From contig CAZYDU010000002.1 in the NCBI GenBank assembly GCA_964646345.1, forward strand, positions 1-64,000: a DNA stretch of 64,000 bases, in the 5' to 3' direction. Positions 1 to 7,753 of this stretch are shown piece by piece (the first letter of the stretch is position 1; each line of letters begins with the position of its first letter). Origin of the DNA: RGIG1681 sp964646345 (GTDB lineage Bacteria; Bacillota; Clostridia; Christensenellales; UBA1242). The notes below the pieces were generated by a model, which saw only the letters and a list, made by a program, of their open reading frames with translations, searched no databases and was not told the DNA's origin. The position numbers and the translations under genes were made by a program.

Positions 1-289
1 CACCTGAACGAACAGAAACAAGTAATGGATTAACTTTATCACCGAATTTCTTTCCAGTAATTTTTTCCATTTTTTCGATATTCTGCATAATTTCTGCTTG
101 AATATCTGGGTTGATTTGTTTTCCATCTTCATAGTACTGAGTACAAGCTTCTGTTGAGATTGTGAAGCCTTGTGGAACAGGTAACCCTAGGTTTGTCATT
201 TCAGCAAGGTTAGCACCTTTGCCACCTAAAAGTTCACGCATTTTAGCGTTGCCTTCGCTGAACAAGTAAACATATTTTTTTGTAGGCAT
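1..289 (-). CDS. ppdK: Pyruvate, phosphate dikinase, N-terminal fragment (cut by window edge)
   Basis: Only the first 96 codons are present; the gene runs off the left edge. The protein starts MPTKKYVYLFSEGNAKMREL, followed by LLGGKGANLAEMTNLGLPVPQGF and, near residue 92, VSVRSG. These are the nucleotide-binding (ATP-grasp type) N-terminal signatures of PPDK. The family interconverts pyruvate, ATP and phosphate with PEP, AMP and PPi in the cytoplasm. The ATG at 289 has a good AAGGAG site just upstream and a promoter-like sequence further up. A PEP synthase is less likely because the GGKGANLAEM/PVPQGFTIST wording is that of PPDK. Confidence 0.93.
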   Translation of the reverse strand, partial: MPTKKYVYLFSEGNAKMRELLGGKGANLAEMTNLGLPVPQGFTISTEACTQYYEDGKQINPDIQAEIMQNIEKMEKITGKKFGDKVNPLLVSVRSG

Positions 290-342
290 ATAATTTTTCT
301 CCTTGAAATTTTTTCCCCAGTGATAATTCACTGTCACTAACG

Positions 343-371
343 ATTATAGCAAAGCAAAAACTTTAAAGCAA
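343..371 (-). promoter_or_regulatory. Predicted sigma-A promoter of ppdK
   Basis: Reading the minus strand, TTGCTT (366-371) and TATAAT (343-348) are separated by 17 nt, close to the sigma-A consensus. A small inverted repeat (CAGTGA, taat, TCACTG, about 319-334) lies in the untranslated leader. Its role is unknown. Confidence 0.6.
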
Positions 372-392
372 TAACTTTTTGTAAAAAATTGC

Positions 393-438
393 ACAAAAAA
401 ATAAACCAATGCAAAATGGTCTCCCATCGCAATGGTTT
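393..438 (-). terminator. Rho-independent terminator after recO
   Basis: On the minus strand AAACCATTGC pairs with GCATTGGTTT (one mismatch) and is followed by a T-rich run. It lies downstream of the recO stop and upstream of the ppdK promoter. Confidence 0.65.
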
Positions 439-508
439 AAAAATTTATAAAAACAATACTAAAATATAAATGGCTCACTTTATATAACGAATGATACGAA
501 CAATACAA

Positions 509-1246
509 CTATAGAAATTCTTTTATGGTTACAATTTCTTCATCAGTTAAAAGCCTAAACACTTTTATAAGCAATGATATAACTGAAACTTTATCTTCAC
601 GAGACGGAAAATGCAATGTGCCAAGTTTGTCTATATCAACACTAGAGATATTTCTTAAAATCAAATATTCAACCTTATTTAGTTCTAGATGTTCATTTTT
701 ATCTTGGCATTTCATACAAAGCAAACCATTAAATTCATAAGAAAAAGCAACATGATTTTCATTTAATTCTTGACCGCAACAAGCACATCTATCAAACACA
801 AACCAAAATCCCAAATATTTCATAGCTTCAATCATAAACTTTATAAAAACATTCATAGATGAAACATTTTGATAAGTCACAAGTTTTAATGAATTTAACA
901 AAAGTAAAAATAGGTCAACCTGTTCTTCATTTTCTTTGACAGTTTTTTGCACAACTTCAAGACAAGCTAACATAAAAATGTAGTTATCAAAATCAGAAGT
1001 AATTAAATAAAATTGGTCGATACTTGTTGCATTTATAACAGTATAAAAACCATCTCTAGCAGTAAGCATAAATTCAACTAAAGCAAATGGTTGAACAGCA
1101 AAAGCAAGTTTTGCTTTATTTTTTTTCACACCCCTAGCCCTTGCCTTAATTAAACCTTTCTCAGCAGAAAAAATAGTGACAAGTTTATCACTATCTTTAT
1201 AATCAACTGCATTAATCACTATCCCTTTTAACTTAATTTCTTCCAT
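509..1246 (-). CDS. recO: DNA repair protein RecO
   Basis: This is a 245-aa protein, the usual length for RecO, which loads RecA onto SSB-coated DNA with RecF/RecR. The N-terminal OB-fold has the family opening (LKGIVINAVDYKDSDKLVTI). A zinc-finger pair, C154-x2-C157 and C177-x2-C180, sits in the C-terminal helical part, as in Gram-positive RecO proteins. The era-recO neighbourhood is the standard Firmicutes arrangement. The gene ends in a terminator, so ppdK behind it is separately transcribed. Confidence 0.95.
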   Translation of the reverse strand: MEEIKLKGIVINAVDYKDSDKLVTIFSAEKGLIKARARGVKKNKAKLAFAVQPFALVEFMLTARDGFYTVINATSIDQFYLITSDFDNYIFMLACLEVVQKTVKENEEQVDLFLLLLNSLKLVTYQNVSSMNVFIKFMIEAMKYLGFWFVFDRCACCGQELNENHVAFSYEFNGLLCMKCQDKNEHLELNKVEYLILRNISSVDIDKLGTLHFPSREDKVSVISLLIKVFRLLTDEEIVTIKEFL

Positions 1247-1325
1247 TTTTATTATTTATAAATTTTATCTTAAATTGTAAAATTTTAATAAATTTAAACA
1301 AAATTTAACATTTTTAACATTAAAT

Positions 1326-1592
1326 TTACATTTCTTTTTCTTCTAAATTTTCACACACAAAAGAGCCAATTTCAAAACCATGCTCAAGCATTTTTTCTTT
1401 TGCTCTTTCAAACATTCTAACATTCAAAATCGTTGGACTAGAAAGCCAAGCCGACCTTCTTTCAGCAAACTCTAATTTTAAATCACGCTCAGAAAGAACA
1501 GATAGATACCCATTATATTCCCCCATGATTTCTTCAATACTATTCATTCCATCATATGCCTTTGTAGATGGTCTTATAAATGTTATACCCAT
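1326..1592 (-). CDS. Small hypothetical protein between era and recO (88 aa)
   Basis: I do not recognise this protein. It is soluble and charged, with no membrane segment or signal peptide. It begins MGITFIRPSTKAYDGMNSIE and ends in a Glu-rich tail; the middle has an RRSAWLSSP stretch and is predicted helical. The ATG has a clear GGGAGAG ribosome site, which argues for real expression. Position between era and recO corresponds to the slot of yqzL in Bacillus, but the sequence is longer and not obviously related. Confidence 0.7.
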   Translation of the reverse strand: MGITFIRPSTKAYDGMNSIEEIMGEYNGYLSVLSERDLKLEFAERRSAWLSSPTILNVRMFERAKEKMLEHGFEIGSFVCENLEEKEM

Positions 1593-1657
1593 ACAATCAC
1601 TCTCCCTTAAATACTTATGATTTAATAATTACCAAGTTTGCAAATTTTATTCAAAAA

Positions 1658-2548
1658 CTAATTGTCTTTTTTATTAAAACCCAAATCATTAAGTGCTAAT
1701 GTATCATTCTTCCAATCTTTTCTTACCTTTACAAAAAGTTCAAGCATAACTTTCATGCCAACCAATTCTTCAATATCTCTCCTTGAAGCAATACCGATTT
1801 GCTTGAGCATCTCGCCATTTTTTCCAATAATAATTTGTTTATGCCTTTCGCTTTCAGTTATAATATTTGCATCAATTCTAACACAAGTTTCATTTTCTTC
1901 AAATGACATTATATCAATCGCTAAACCATGTGGAATTTCTTCTTGTAAATACAAAAGAGCCTTTTCACGTATAATTTCCCCACACATAAATCTTGTAGAT
2001 TTATCAGTGTATTCATCATCTGGATAATAAGCAACTCCTTCAGGCAAAACATTCAAAATTTCATTTTTAAGTTCATCTATATTGAGATTACGAATAGCCG
2101 AAGTGGTAATAAATTTTTTAATGAATTTATACTCATTTAGCTTAGCCAAAATAGGATAAAACTTTTCGTAATTAGTAAGTTCGATTTTATTAATAACCAA
2201 AAAAACAGGACATTTTACATTCGAAAATTTTTCGATAATTTTGTAATCTTCTTGCCCGATTCTAAGTGCATCTAAGACTACAATAATAGCATCAACATCG
2301 GTTGAAGCCTTATTTGTTGCATCACTCATAAACTCTCCGAGTTTTGTTTTTGTATGCTGAACACCAGGAGTATCAACAAAAACAATTTGATAATCCTTAC
2401 CATTTTTTATACCAAAAATTTTATTCCTTGTTGTTTGTGCTTTTGGACTAATAATAGAAACTTTTTCTCCAACAAGTTTATTAACCAAACTACTTTTTCC
2501 TACATTTGGTTTACCAATAACCGCAACAAATCCAGATTTAAATGCCAT
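1658..2548 (-). CDS. era: GTPase Era
   Basis: This is a 296-aa Ras-like GTPase followed by a KH domain, the normal Era size. Visible motifs: G1 GKPNVGKS (12-19), the G2 region around TTR (39-41), G3 DTPG (59-62) and G4 NKIE (120-123). The C-terminal KH domain has the loop IIIGKNGEMLK. Era binds the 3' end of 16S rRNA and acts in 30S assembly at the inner membrane face. It sits directly downstream of ybeY (10 nt apart), another 16S 3'-end maturation gene, so the two are probably co-transcribed. Confidence 0.97.
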   Translation of the reverse strand: MAFKSGFVAVIGKPNVGKSSLVNKLVGEKVSIISPKAQTTRNKIFGIKNGKDYQIVFVDTPGVQHTKTKLGEFMSDATNKASTDVDAIIVVLDALRIGQEDYKIIEKFSNVKCPVFLVINKIELTNYEKFYPILAKLNEYKFIKKFITTSAIRNLNIDELKNEILNVLPEGVAYYPDDEYTDKSTRFMCGEIIREKALLYLQEEIPHGLAIDIMSFEENETCVRIDANIITESERHKQIIIGKNGEMLKQIGIASRRDIEELVGMKVMLELFVKVRKDWKNDTLALNDLGFNKKDN

Positions 2549-2558
2549 AATTTTTCTC

Positions 2559-3029
2559 CTATATTAACTTACCCAATTTTTCTTCTTGTTCTTTCATTAC
2601 TTCAAAATCTTCATCTTTTATATGATCATAACCCATTAAGTGTAAAACAGAATGAATTACTAATTTTTTTATTTCAGATTCAATCGTCACACCATATTCT
2701 TTTGCTTGTCTTTTCATTTGTTTTAAACAAATTGCCATATCCCCAAAATGAATATTATCTTCACCTTCTAACAAAAATTCATCTGTCTGTTTTACATCTA
2801 AAATTTCTCCAGCTTTGAGATTAAATGCAGGAAAAGATAACACGTCAGTAACCTTATCAATACCCCTAAACTCATTGTTAAGTTTTTTAATTTCTTTTTC
2901 TGAAACAAAACTAATTGCTACTTCCAAATTATCTGGAAATTTCATAAACTTAATCACATCTTTAGCAACAAGCTCAGCAATCATCTTATACTTATTTCTT
3001 ACTCTACCATTTATTTCAATATAACTCAT
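2559..3029 (-). CDS. ybeY: Endoribonuclease YbeY (16S rRNA maturation)
   Basis: The protein is 156 aa, typical for YbeY, a zinc-dependent single-strand RNase for rRNA processing and quality control. The metal site is the HSVLHLMGYDH motif with H126, H130 and H136. The usual glycine after the first histidine is serine here. TDVLSFP (61-67) and GDM (96-98) are also conserved. In Bacillus phoH, yqfF and dgkA lie near ybeY; here it lies directly between yqfD and era. Confidence 0.96.
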   Translation of the reverse strand: MSYIEINGRVRNKYKMIAELVAKDVIKFMKFPDNLEVAISFVSEKEIKKLNNEFRGIDKVTDVLSFPAFNLKAGEILDVKQTDEFLLEGEDNIHFGDMAICLKQMKRQAKEYGVTIESEIKKLVIHSVLHLMGYDHIKDEDFEVMKEQEEKLGKLI

Positions 3030-3060
3030 ATTCTTTTTCCTTTACACACTAATTGTATTA

Positions 3061-3113
3061 AAAAAAAAGAAAAAAGTAAACAAAATATCACAAACTTAAA
3101 ATACTTTGTTTAC
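3061..3113 (-). terminator. Terminator after yqfD
   Basis: A near-perfect 13-bp inverted repeat (3076-3088 with 3101-3113) is followed on the minus strand by a long T tract interrupted once. It separates the yqfCD pair from ybeY-era. Confidence 0.6.
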
Positions 3114-3133
3114 CTTTCATAAATTACATAATT

Positions 3134-4231
3134 CTAGTTAAAACTAACTAAATCAACTTCACATTCAATAAAACAATCTAACCTTGTCAAATTATTTTCT
3201 TTAACTACAGAATAAGTTACATTTGATATATTTAATCCTTCAACCTTTTCCTTAACAGTATTAAATAGCTGTTCTTTTAATTTTTCTTCCATATCTTCAA
3301 ACTTAACAACAACGCTTTTATATTCAAATTCCTTATATGATGTTTTAACAATCGATATTGGAAAGAAACAGTTTTTAGAAACAGAAAAAACGCAATTTGT
3401 TTCTAAATAATTTAAAAAAGTACCATTTTGTCTTGAATTTTTAATTATTTTATTAAATATCATTACACTAGTCTCTGTTGTTTCTCTACCAGTATTTACT
3501 CTTTCCATTTGATTTTCATTATAGATTATAAAGTCCGAGAAATATATTTTTGCCATAATAACACCCTCCGCACCATTATCATTTTTTATAAGCAAATCCC
3601 CCTTTCTAACAATATCCCCAACCTTTAAATTTGATTGACCAGCAAAAATTTGAACATTTTTAATTACAGCATCAAAGTTTGAATAAATATTTTCTGTTTT
3701 AACTTCTTGATTTAAAACTCCCGGATAAATTACAACATCAATTATTCCGCCATTTTGTTGTACAGTAACCCCCGCAACATTTTCTTGCGTTTTTAATATT
3801 AAATTCTCAAGTTGCCTTGTGTTAATTTTGTTTTTAGCAACACCTGCAACGATACCATTATCACTTAAAATTTTTTCAATATTCGATATATCAAAATCTT
3901 CTCTTGATTCAACATGAATATTAACTCTATACACACTAAAGTTAAATGAAAAGATTAAAGCAACAACTAAAACAAAAGCAACGATAAAACCAATATAATA
4001 TTTTAATTTCTTTATTAAATTAACAAAATTATTTCTTGAAATGATTTCATATCTTTTTTTATATTTTGAACAGATTCTATTTAGATTTAGCTCATTCTTT
4101 TCTTCAATTTCGAAACTAACACTTTTCGCCCTATCTTTTATATTTCTTAAATAAATATCATTATCAATCAACTCATTTAAAATTTTTCCATAATTCAAGC
4201 CGTTAATTTTTACTCTCAATATTCCACTCAT
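3134..4231 (-). CDS. yqfD: Sporulation protein YqfD
   Basis: The 365-aa protein has a short cytoplasmic N-terminal part (about 1-90) and a single membrane helix near 92-115 (YYIGFIVAFVLVVALIFSF). A long external domain follows, with a POTRA-like opening that speaks of VYRVNIHVESRE. This is the layout of YqfD, a mother-cell protein of spore formation in Bacillus and Clostridium (sigma-E regulon in Bacillus). Its start overlaps the end of yqfC by 4 nt (ATGA), indicating translational coupling. Function beyond a need in sporulation is not established. Confidence 0.9.
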   Translation of the reverse strand: MSGILRVKINGLNYGKILNELIDNDIYLRNIKDRAKSVSFEIEEKNELNLNRICSKYKKRYEIISRNNFVNLIKKLKYYIGFIVAFVLVVALIFSFNFSVYRVNIHVESREDFDISNIEKILSDNGIVAGVAKNKINTRQLENLILKTQENVAGVTVQQNGGIIDVVIYPGVLNQEVKTENIYSNFDAVIKNVQIFAGQSNLKVGDIVRKGDLLIKNDNGAEGVIMAKIYFSDFIIYNENQMERVNTGRETTETSVMIFNKIIKNSRQNGTFLNYLETNCVFSVSKNCFFPISIVKTSYKEFEYKSVVVKFEDMEEKLKEQLFNTVKEKVEGLNISNVTYSVVKENNLTRLDCFIECEVDLVSFN

Positions 4232-4482
4232 AATCTAGCCACTCCTTGAATTATTCCTTCTATCTCAACTTCCCCTTTCGACATTGAAGCAATATTTAAA
4301 TTTTCCCCATAAATTCTTATTCGCTCTTTTTTGTTTTTTAACACAATTTCCGTTTCTTGCATTGTATCGATTTTTAATTTTCCAAAAACTCTTACACCAA
4401 CACCCAAAACTAGATTGCAGTAAATTTTATTGTCATCACAATCCAAAGAAATTGATTCAAAAAATTCATTAAAAAAACTCAT
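4228..4482 (-). CDS. yqfC: Sporulation protein YqfC
   Basis: This 84-aa protein fits the YabP/YqfC family in size. It is mostly beta strands, with ELEIVLKNKKERIRIYGENL-like strands and a final EGIIQGVARL. It is the standard upstream partner of yqfD. The gene order yqfC-yqfD with a 4-nt overlap supports the call strongly even though the protein is small. Confidence 0.85.
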   Translation of the reverse strand: MSFFNEFFESISLDCDDNKIYCNLVLGVGVRVFGKLKIDTMQETEIVLKNKKERIRIYGENLNIASMSKGEVEIEGIIQGVARL

Positions 4483-4519
4483 ATTAATAAATATGAGTTA
4501 AATAAAATAATTATTCTTT

Positions 4520-5749
4520 TTAAATATTTAAATATTTTTCAGCAAACTTAATTGAAACTATCTTCAAATGTTCATAAGTTAGTCCACCTTGCAGGTAAGC
4601 AAGGTATGGCTCTCTAAGTGGTCCATCGGCAGAAAGTTCAATAGACGAACCTTGAATAAACGCCCCTGCAGCCATAATAACTTTATCATCATATCCTGGC
4701 ATATCCCATGGAAATGGCACAACCGAACTATCAACTGGACTAAATTTCTGAATCATTCTACAAAAATCAATTAAGTTATCTGCTGTCTTAAGCTCAAATG
4801 TTCTAACCAAATCATGTGGCATTTCCCCAAATTTTGGAAATGAACTAAACCCTAATTTCTCGGCAACACGTCCAAGTAAAATATTACCTTTTAAAGCATT
4901 TAATGTTATATGTGGAGCTAAAAAACAACCTTGAAAGAATGGTGTGTAAGAACCTGCATAACTTCCAACATCAAGCCCAATATTAGGAGCAATAAATCTC
5001 GATGAAACAAGCTCAACTACATCTTTTTTCCCAACAATATATGCACCAGTTGGAGCAATTCCACCACCTGCATTTTTGATAAGTGAACCCACCATAATGT
5101 CAGCCCCAACTTCTGTTGGCTCTCTAGTTTCAACAAATTCGCCATAGCAATTATCAACCATAATAATCGCATCTTTATTAAATCCACGGACAAATTTAAC
5201 AAGTTTTTCAATTTTATCAACAGATAAAGACTCTCTTGATGTATACCCACGAGAACGTTGAATATAAATCATTTTTGGTTTTATTTTTATAACTTTTTCT
5301 TTTATCGTATCAAAATCAAAATCATTATTTTTCAACTCTACATCATCATATTCAACTTTAAAATCTTTTAACGAACCATTATTTTCTCCAAAAATTACAC
5401 CCATCAAAGTGTCATAAGGTTTACCAGTAACCGATAACATAGTATTCCCCGGCCTAAGCAAACCAAAAAGTGCAATAGTCAATGCATGTGTACCGCTTGC
5501 AATGAGTGGACTAACAATACCAAATTCAGCACCAAAAGATTTTGCATAAATCTCGCCAAGTTTTCCTTTTGCTCTATCTTCTCCGCCATAGCCCGTTGAT
5601 GACGCAATATCTGCTAGTTGCAAATTAACATCTTGAAACGCAGACAACACTTTATTTTGATTAAATAAACAAATATCTTCAAGTTTTTTGAAAATTTCTT
5701 CGCATTCTTTTTCTGCCTGATTGACAAATTCAACAGCTTCCTTATCCAT
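4520..5749 (-). CDS. PLP-dependent methionine gamma-lyase-like protein (YnbB / aluminium-resistance family)
   Basis: A 409-aa fold-type I PLP enzyme. The likely Schiff-base lysine is in GSLIKNAGGGIAPTG, and GYGGEDRAKGKLGEIYA is typical of this family. The family is often annotated as aluminium-resistance protein or methionine gamma-lyase, but the true substrate is uncertain. In many Firmicutes it neighbours hfq, miaA and mutSL. Here it follows mutL by 2 nt, while hfq and miaA are absent from this stretch. Confidence 0.85.
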   Translation of the reverse strand: MDKEAVEFVNQAEKECEEIFKKLEDICLFNQNKVLSAFQDVNLQLADIASSTGYGGEDRAKGKLGEIYAKSFGAEFGIVSPLIASGTHALTIALFGLLRPGNTMLSVTGKPYDTLMGVIFGENNGSLKDFKVEYDDVELKNNDFDFDTIKEKVIKIKPKMIYIQRSRGYTSRESLSVDKIEKLVKFVRGFNKDAIIMVDNCYGEFVETREPTEVGADIMVGSLIKNAGGGIAPTGAYIVGKKDVVELVSSRFIAPNIGLDVGSYAGSYTPFFQGCFLAPHITLNALKGNILLGRVAEKLGFSSFPKFGEMPHDLVRTFELKTADNLIDFCRMIQKFSPVDSSVVPFPWDMPGYDDKVIMAAGAFIQGSSIELSADGPLREPYLAYLQGGLTYEHLKIVSIKFAEKYLNI

Positions 5750-5751
5750 AA

Positions 5752-7743
5752 TTACACTATCCTTTTAAACCATTTTTCAATTTCACTTTTTGTTATTCTA
5801 ACAATAACAGGCCTACCATGCGGACAAAACAATACAACATTTTTTTCTTTCATTTCTTTTAACAGCAACTCAATTTCACTTTTTGATAAATCATCGCCAC
5901 CTTTAACCGCACTTTTGCATGCCATTTGCATTAAACTATCCTTAACAAGTTCCGCTTCTGTTATTTTAGTCTTATTTAGTTTATCCGCTAAGAACATTGC
6001 AAAGAACTTATCAAAGTCAATTCCATCAACTATTGCTGGGACAGCAGAAATTTTGTAAGAATTATCACCAAACTCATCAATATCAAAACCAACTGAGCGA
6101 ATTGCATCTAAATTAGATTCAATAATCTTACAATCTTCACTGTTTAAAGATAAAACATAAGGAATAAGCATTGGCTGAACAACAATCTTTCCTGTTTCAT
6201 ATTCGTGTTTTAATTTATCATATCTTATTCTTTCATGCCCAGCATGTTGGTCAATTAAATATAGATTATCTCCCCACTGAATAACTAAATATGTGTTAAA
6301 AATCTTTCCTACATTAATTATCTCATCTTCAGCAAATGATTGTTGCTTTATTTCTGCAACCTTTGGTTTCGAAAATTCGAAAGTAGAAATTTGTTCTCTT
6401 GTTTTTTCAACATCATATTTCATGCTTTCCATTTTTTGAGAAACACTATTTTCATAATTACTAGAATCAAATGCAGTTTCATCATTATGCAAAATTTTAT
6501 CGTTAATTTTTTCTAAAAGTCTTGAACCCGTTCCAAAATTATCTTGAAGCAAACTATCAGAACTTGCAGAACCAATCATAGAATCAACAACTATATCACT
6601 TAAATTGCTTTTTTCTTTTTGAGATAAACCTTCCAAATTTGCTGAAAATGGATTTAAATTAACACCCATTTTATCAATTTCTGCAGTCTTTTTCTCAGCA
6701 ACAGCTTTAGAAAAAGTAAAACTTGTGTTTGTATCAGAATCAATTTCTTTTATATAATCCATTTGATTTAAAGCTCTTGAAACCGCTTCAAATATAACAG
6801 AATAAACAAGGCTTGATTTCAAAAACTTAACGTCTAATTTATTAGGGTGAACATTAACATCAATCTCATCTATTGGAACATTTAAATATAGAACAAAAAA
6901 AGGATATTGCCTTTTCATTAAAAAATCGCCATAAGCATTAGCAACAGCAGTTTGAACTGTTAAATTCACAACATATCTACCGTTAATAATAAGCGTTTGA
7001 TATGTCCTATTTGATTTTGAATATGTAGGTTTCCCAACAAACCCATCAACAGAAACACCTTCCCTTGAAGCCTTAACTTCCAAGGTTTCATTTACAGATT
7101 CTTTACCATAAATTGAGTACAATGCTTCTTTTTTAGTCGAACCAAGTGAAGATAATTGTTTCTTTCCATCAATAATATAATTAAAGTTAATTTCAGGGTG
7201 TGCTAAAATTGTTCGAGTTATAATATTTGTGATTTCTTGTTCTTCGGTTTTTGGTTTTTTCAAAAATTTTGCCCTAGCTGGCACACAATAAAACAAATCT
7301 TCAACCGTCATTATAGTTCCAACATTTGCTGAAATTTTCTTAACTTCTCCAAATTTTCCACCATTAACTTCTAGACAAGTCCCAACATCACTGGCACTGG
7401 TTTTTGATTTTACCGTAACTTTTGATACAGATGCAATAGATGCCAAAGCTTCGCCACGAAACCCAAGAGTTGCAATAGATTCCAAATCTTCAGCAGATTT
7501 TATTTTACTAGTCGCATGTGGCATGAACGCATTTTTTATATCTTCTTCTTCAATACCACCACCATCATCAGTTACTTGCATAAAAGTTATTCCGCCATTT
7601 TTTATTTCAACGGTAATATTTTTTGCACCCGCATCTATTGAATTTTCAACAAGTTCTTTTATAACCGATGCAGGTCTTTCAACAACTTCGCCCGCAGCAA
7701 TAAGGTTATAAATGGAACTATCCAATAAATTAATCTTAGACAT
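5752..7743 (-). CDS. mutL: DNA mismatch repair protein MutL
   Basis: A 663-aa MutL with an N-terminal GHKL ATPase (ELVENSIDAGA, DGGGI, TLGFRGEALASI). A long variable linker (about 350-470) precedes a C-terminal endonuclease domain. The metal motif usually written DQHAx2Ex4E reads DQHAGHERIRYD, so the final acidic residue is Asp. CPHGRP near the C-terminus is intact, so nicking activity is likely. MutL acts with MutS, whose gene lies just upstream (10 nt). Confidence 0.97.
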   Translation of the reverse strand: MSKINLLDSSIYNLIAAGEVVERPASVIKELVENSIDAGAKNITVEIKNGGITFMQVTDDGGGIEEEDIKNAFMPHATSKIKSAEDLESIATLGFRGEALASIASVSKVTVKSKTSASDVGTCLEVNGGKFGEVKKISANVGTIMTVEDLFYCVPARAKFLKKPKTEEQEITNIITRTILAHPEINFNYIIDGKKQLSSLGSTKKEALYSIYGKESVNETLEVKASREGVSVDGFVGKPTYSKSNRTYQTLIINGRYVVNLTVQTAVANAYGDFLMKRQYPFFVLYLNVPIDEIDVNVHPNKLDVKFLKSSLVYSVIFEAVSRALNQMDYIKEIDSDTNTSFTFSKAVAEKKTAEIDKMGVNLNPFSANLEGLSQKEKSNLSDIVVDSMIGSASSDSLLQDNFGTGSRLLEKINDKILHNDETAFDSSNYENSVSQKMESMKYDVEKTREQISTFEFSKPKVAEIKQQSFAEDEIINVGKIFNTYLVIQWGDNLYLIDQHAGHERIRYDKLKHEYETGKIVVQPMLIPYVLSLNSEDCKIIESNLDAIRSVGFDIDEFGDNSYKISAVPAIVDGIDFDKFFAMFLADKLNKTKITEAELVKDSLMQMACKSAVKGGDDLSKSEIELLLKEMKEKNVVLFCPHGRPVIVRITKSEIEKWFKRIV

Positions 7744-7753
7744 AAACGCTCCT

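Noticed and set aside
5017..5250. A 77-codon ORF inside the PLP lyase gene
   Set aside because: Same strand, other frame of a well-supported gene; hydrophobic shadow with no ribosome site.
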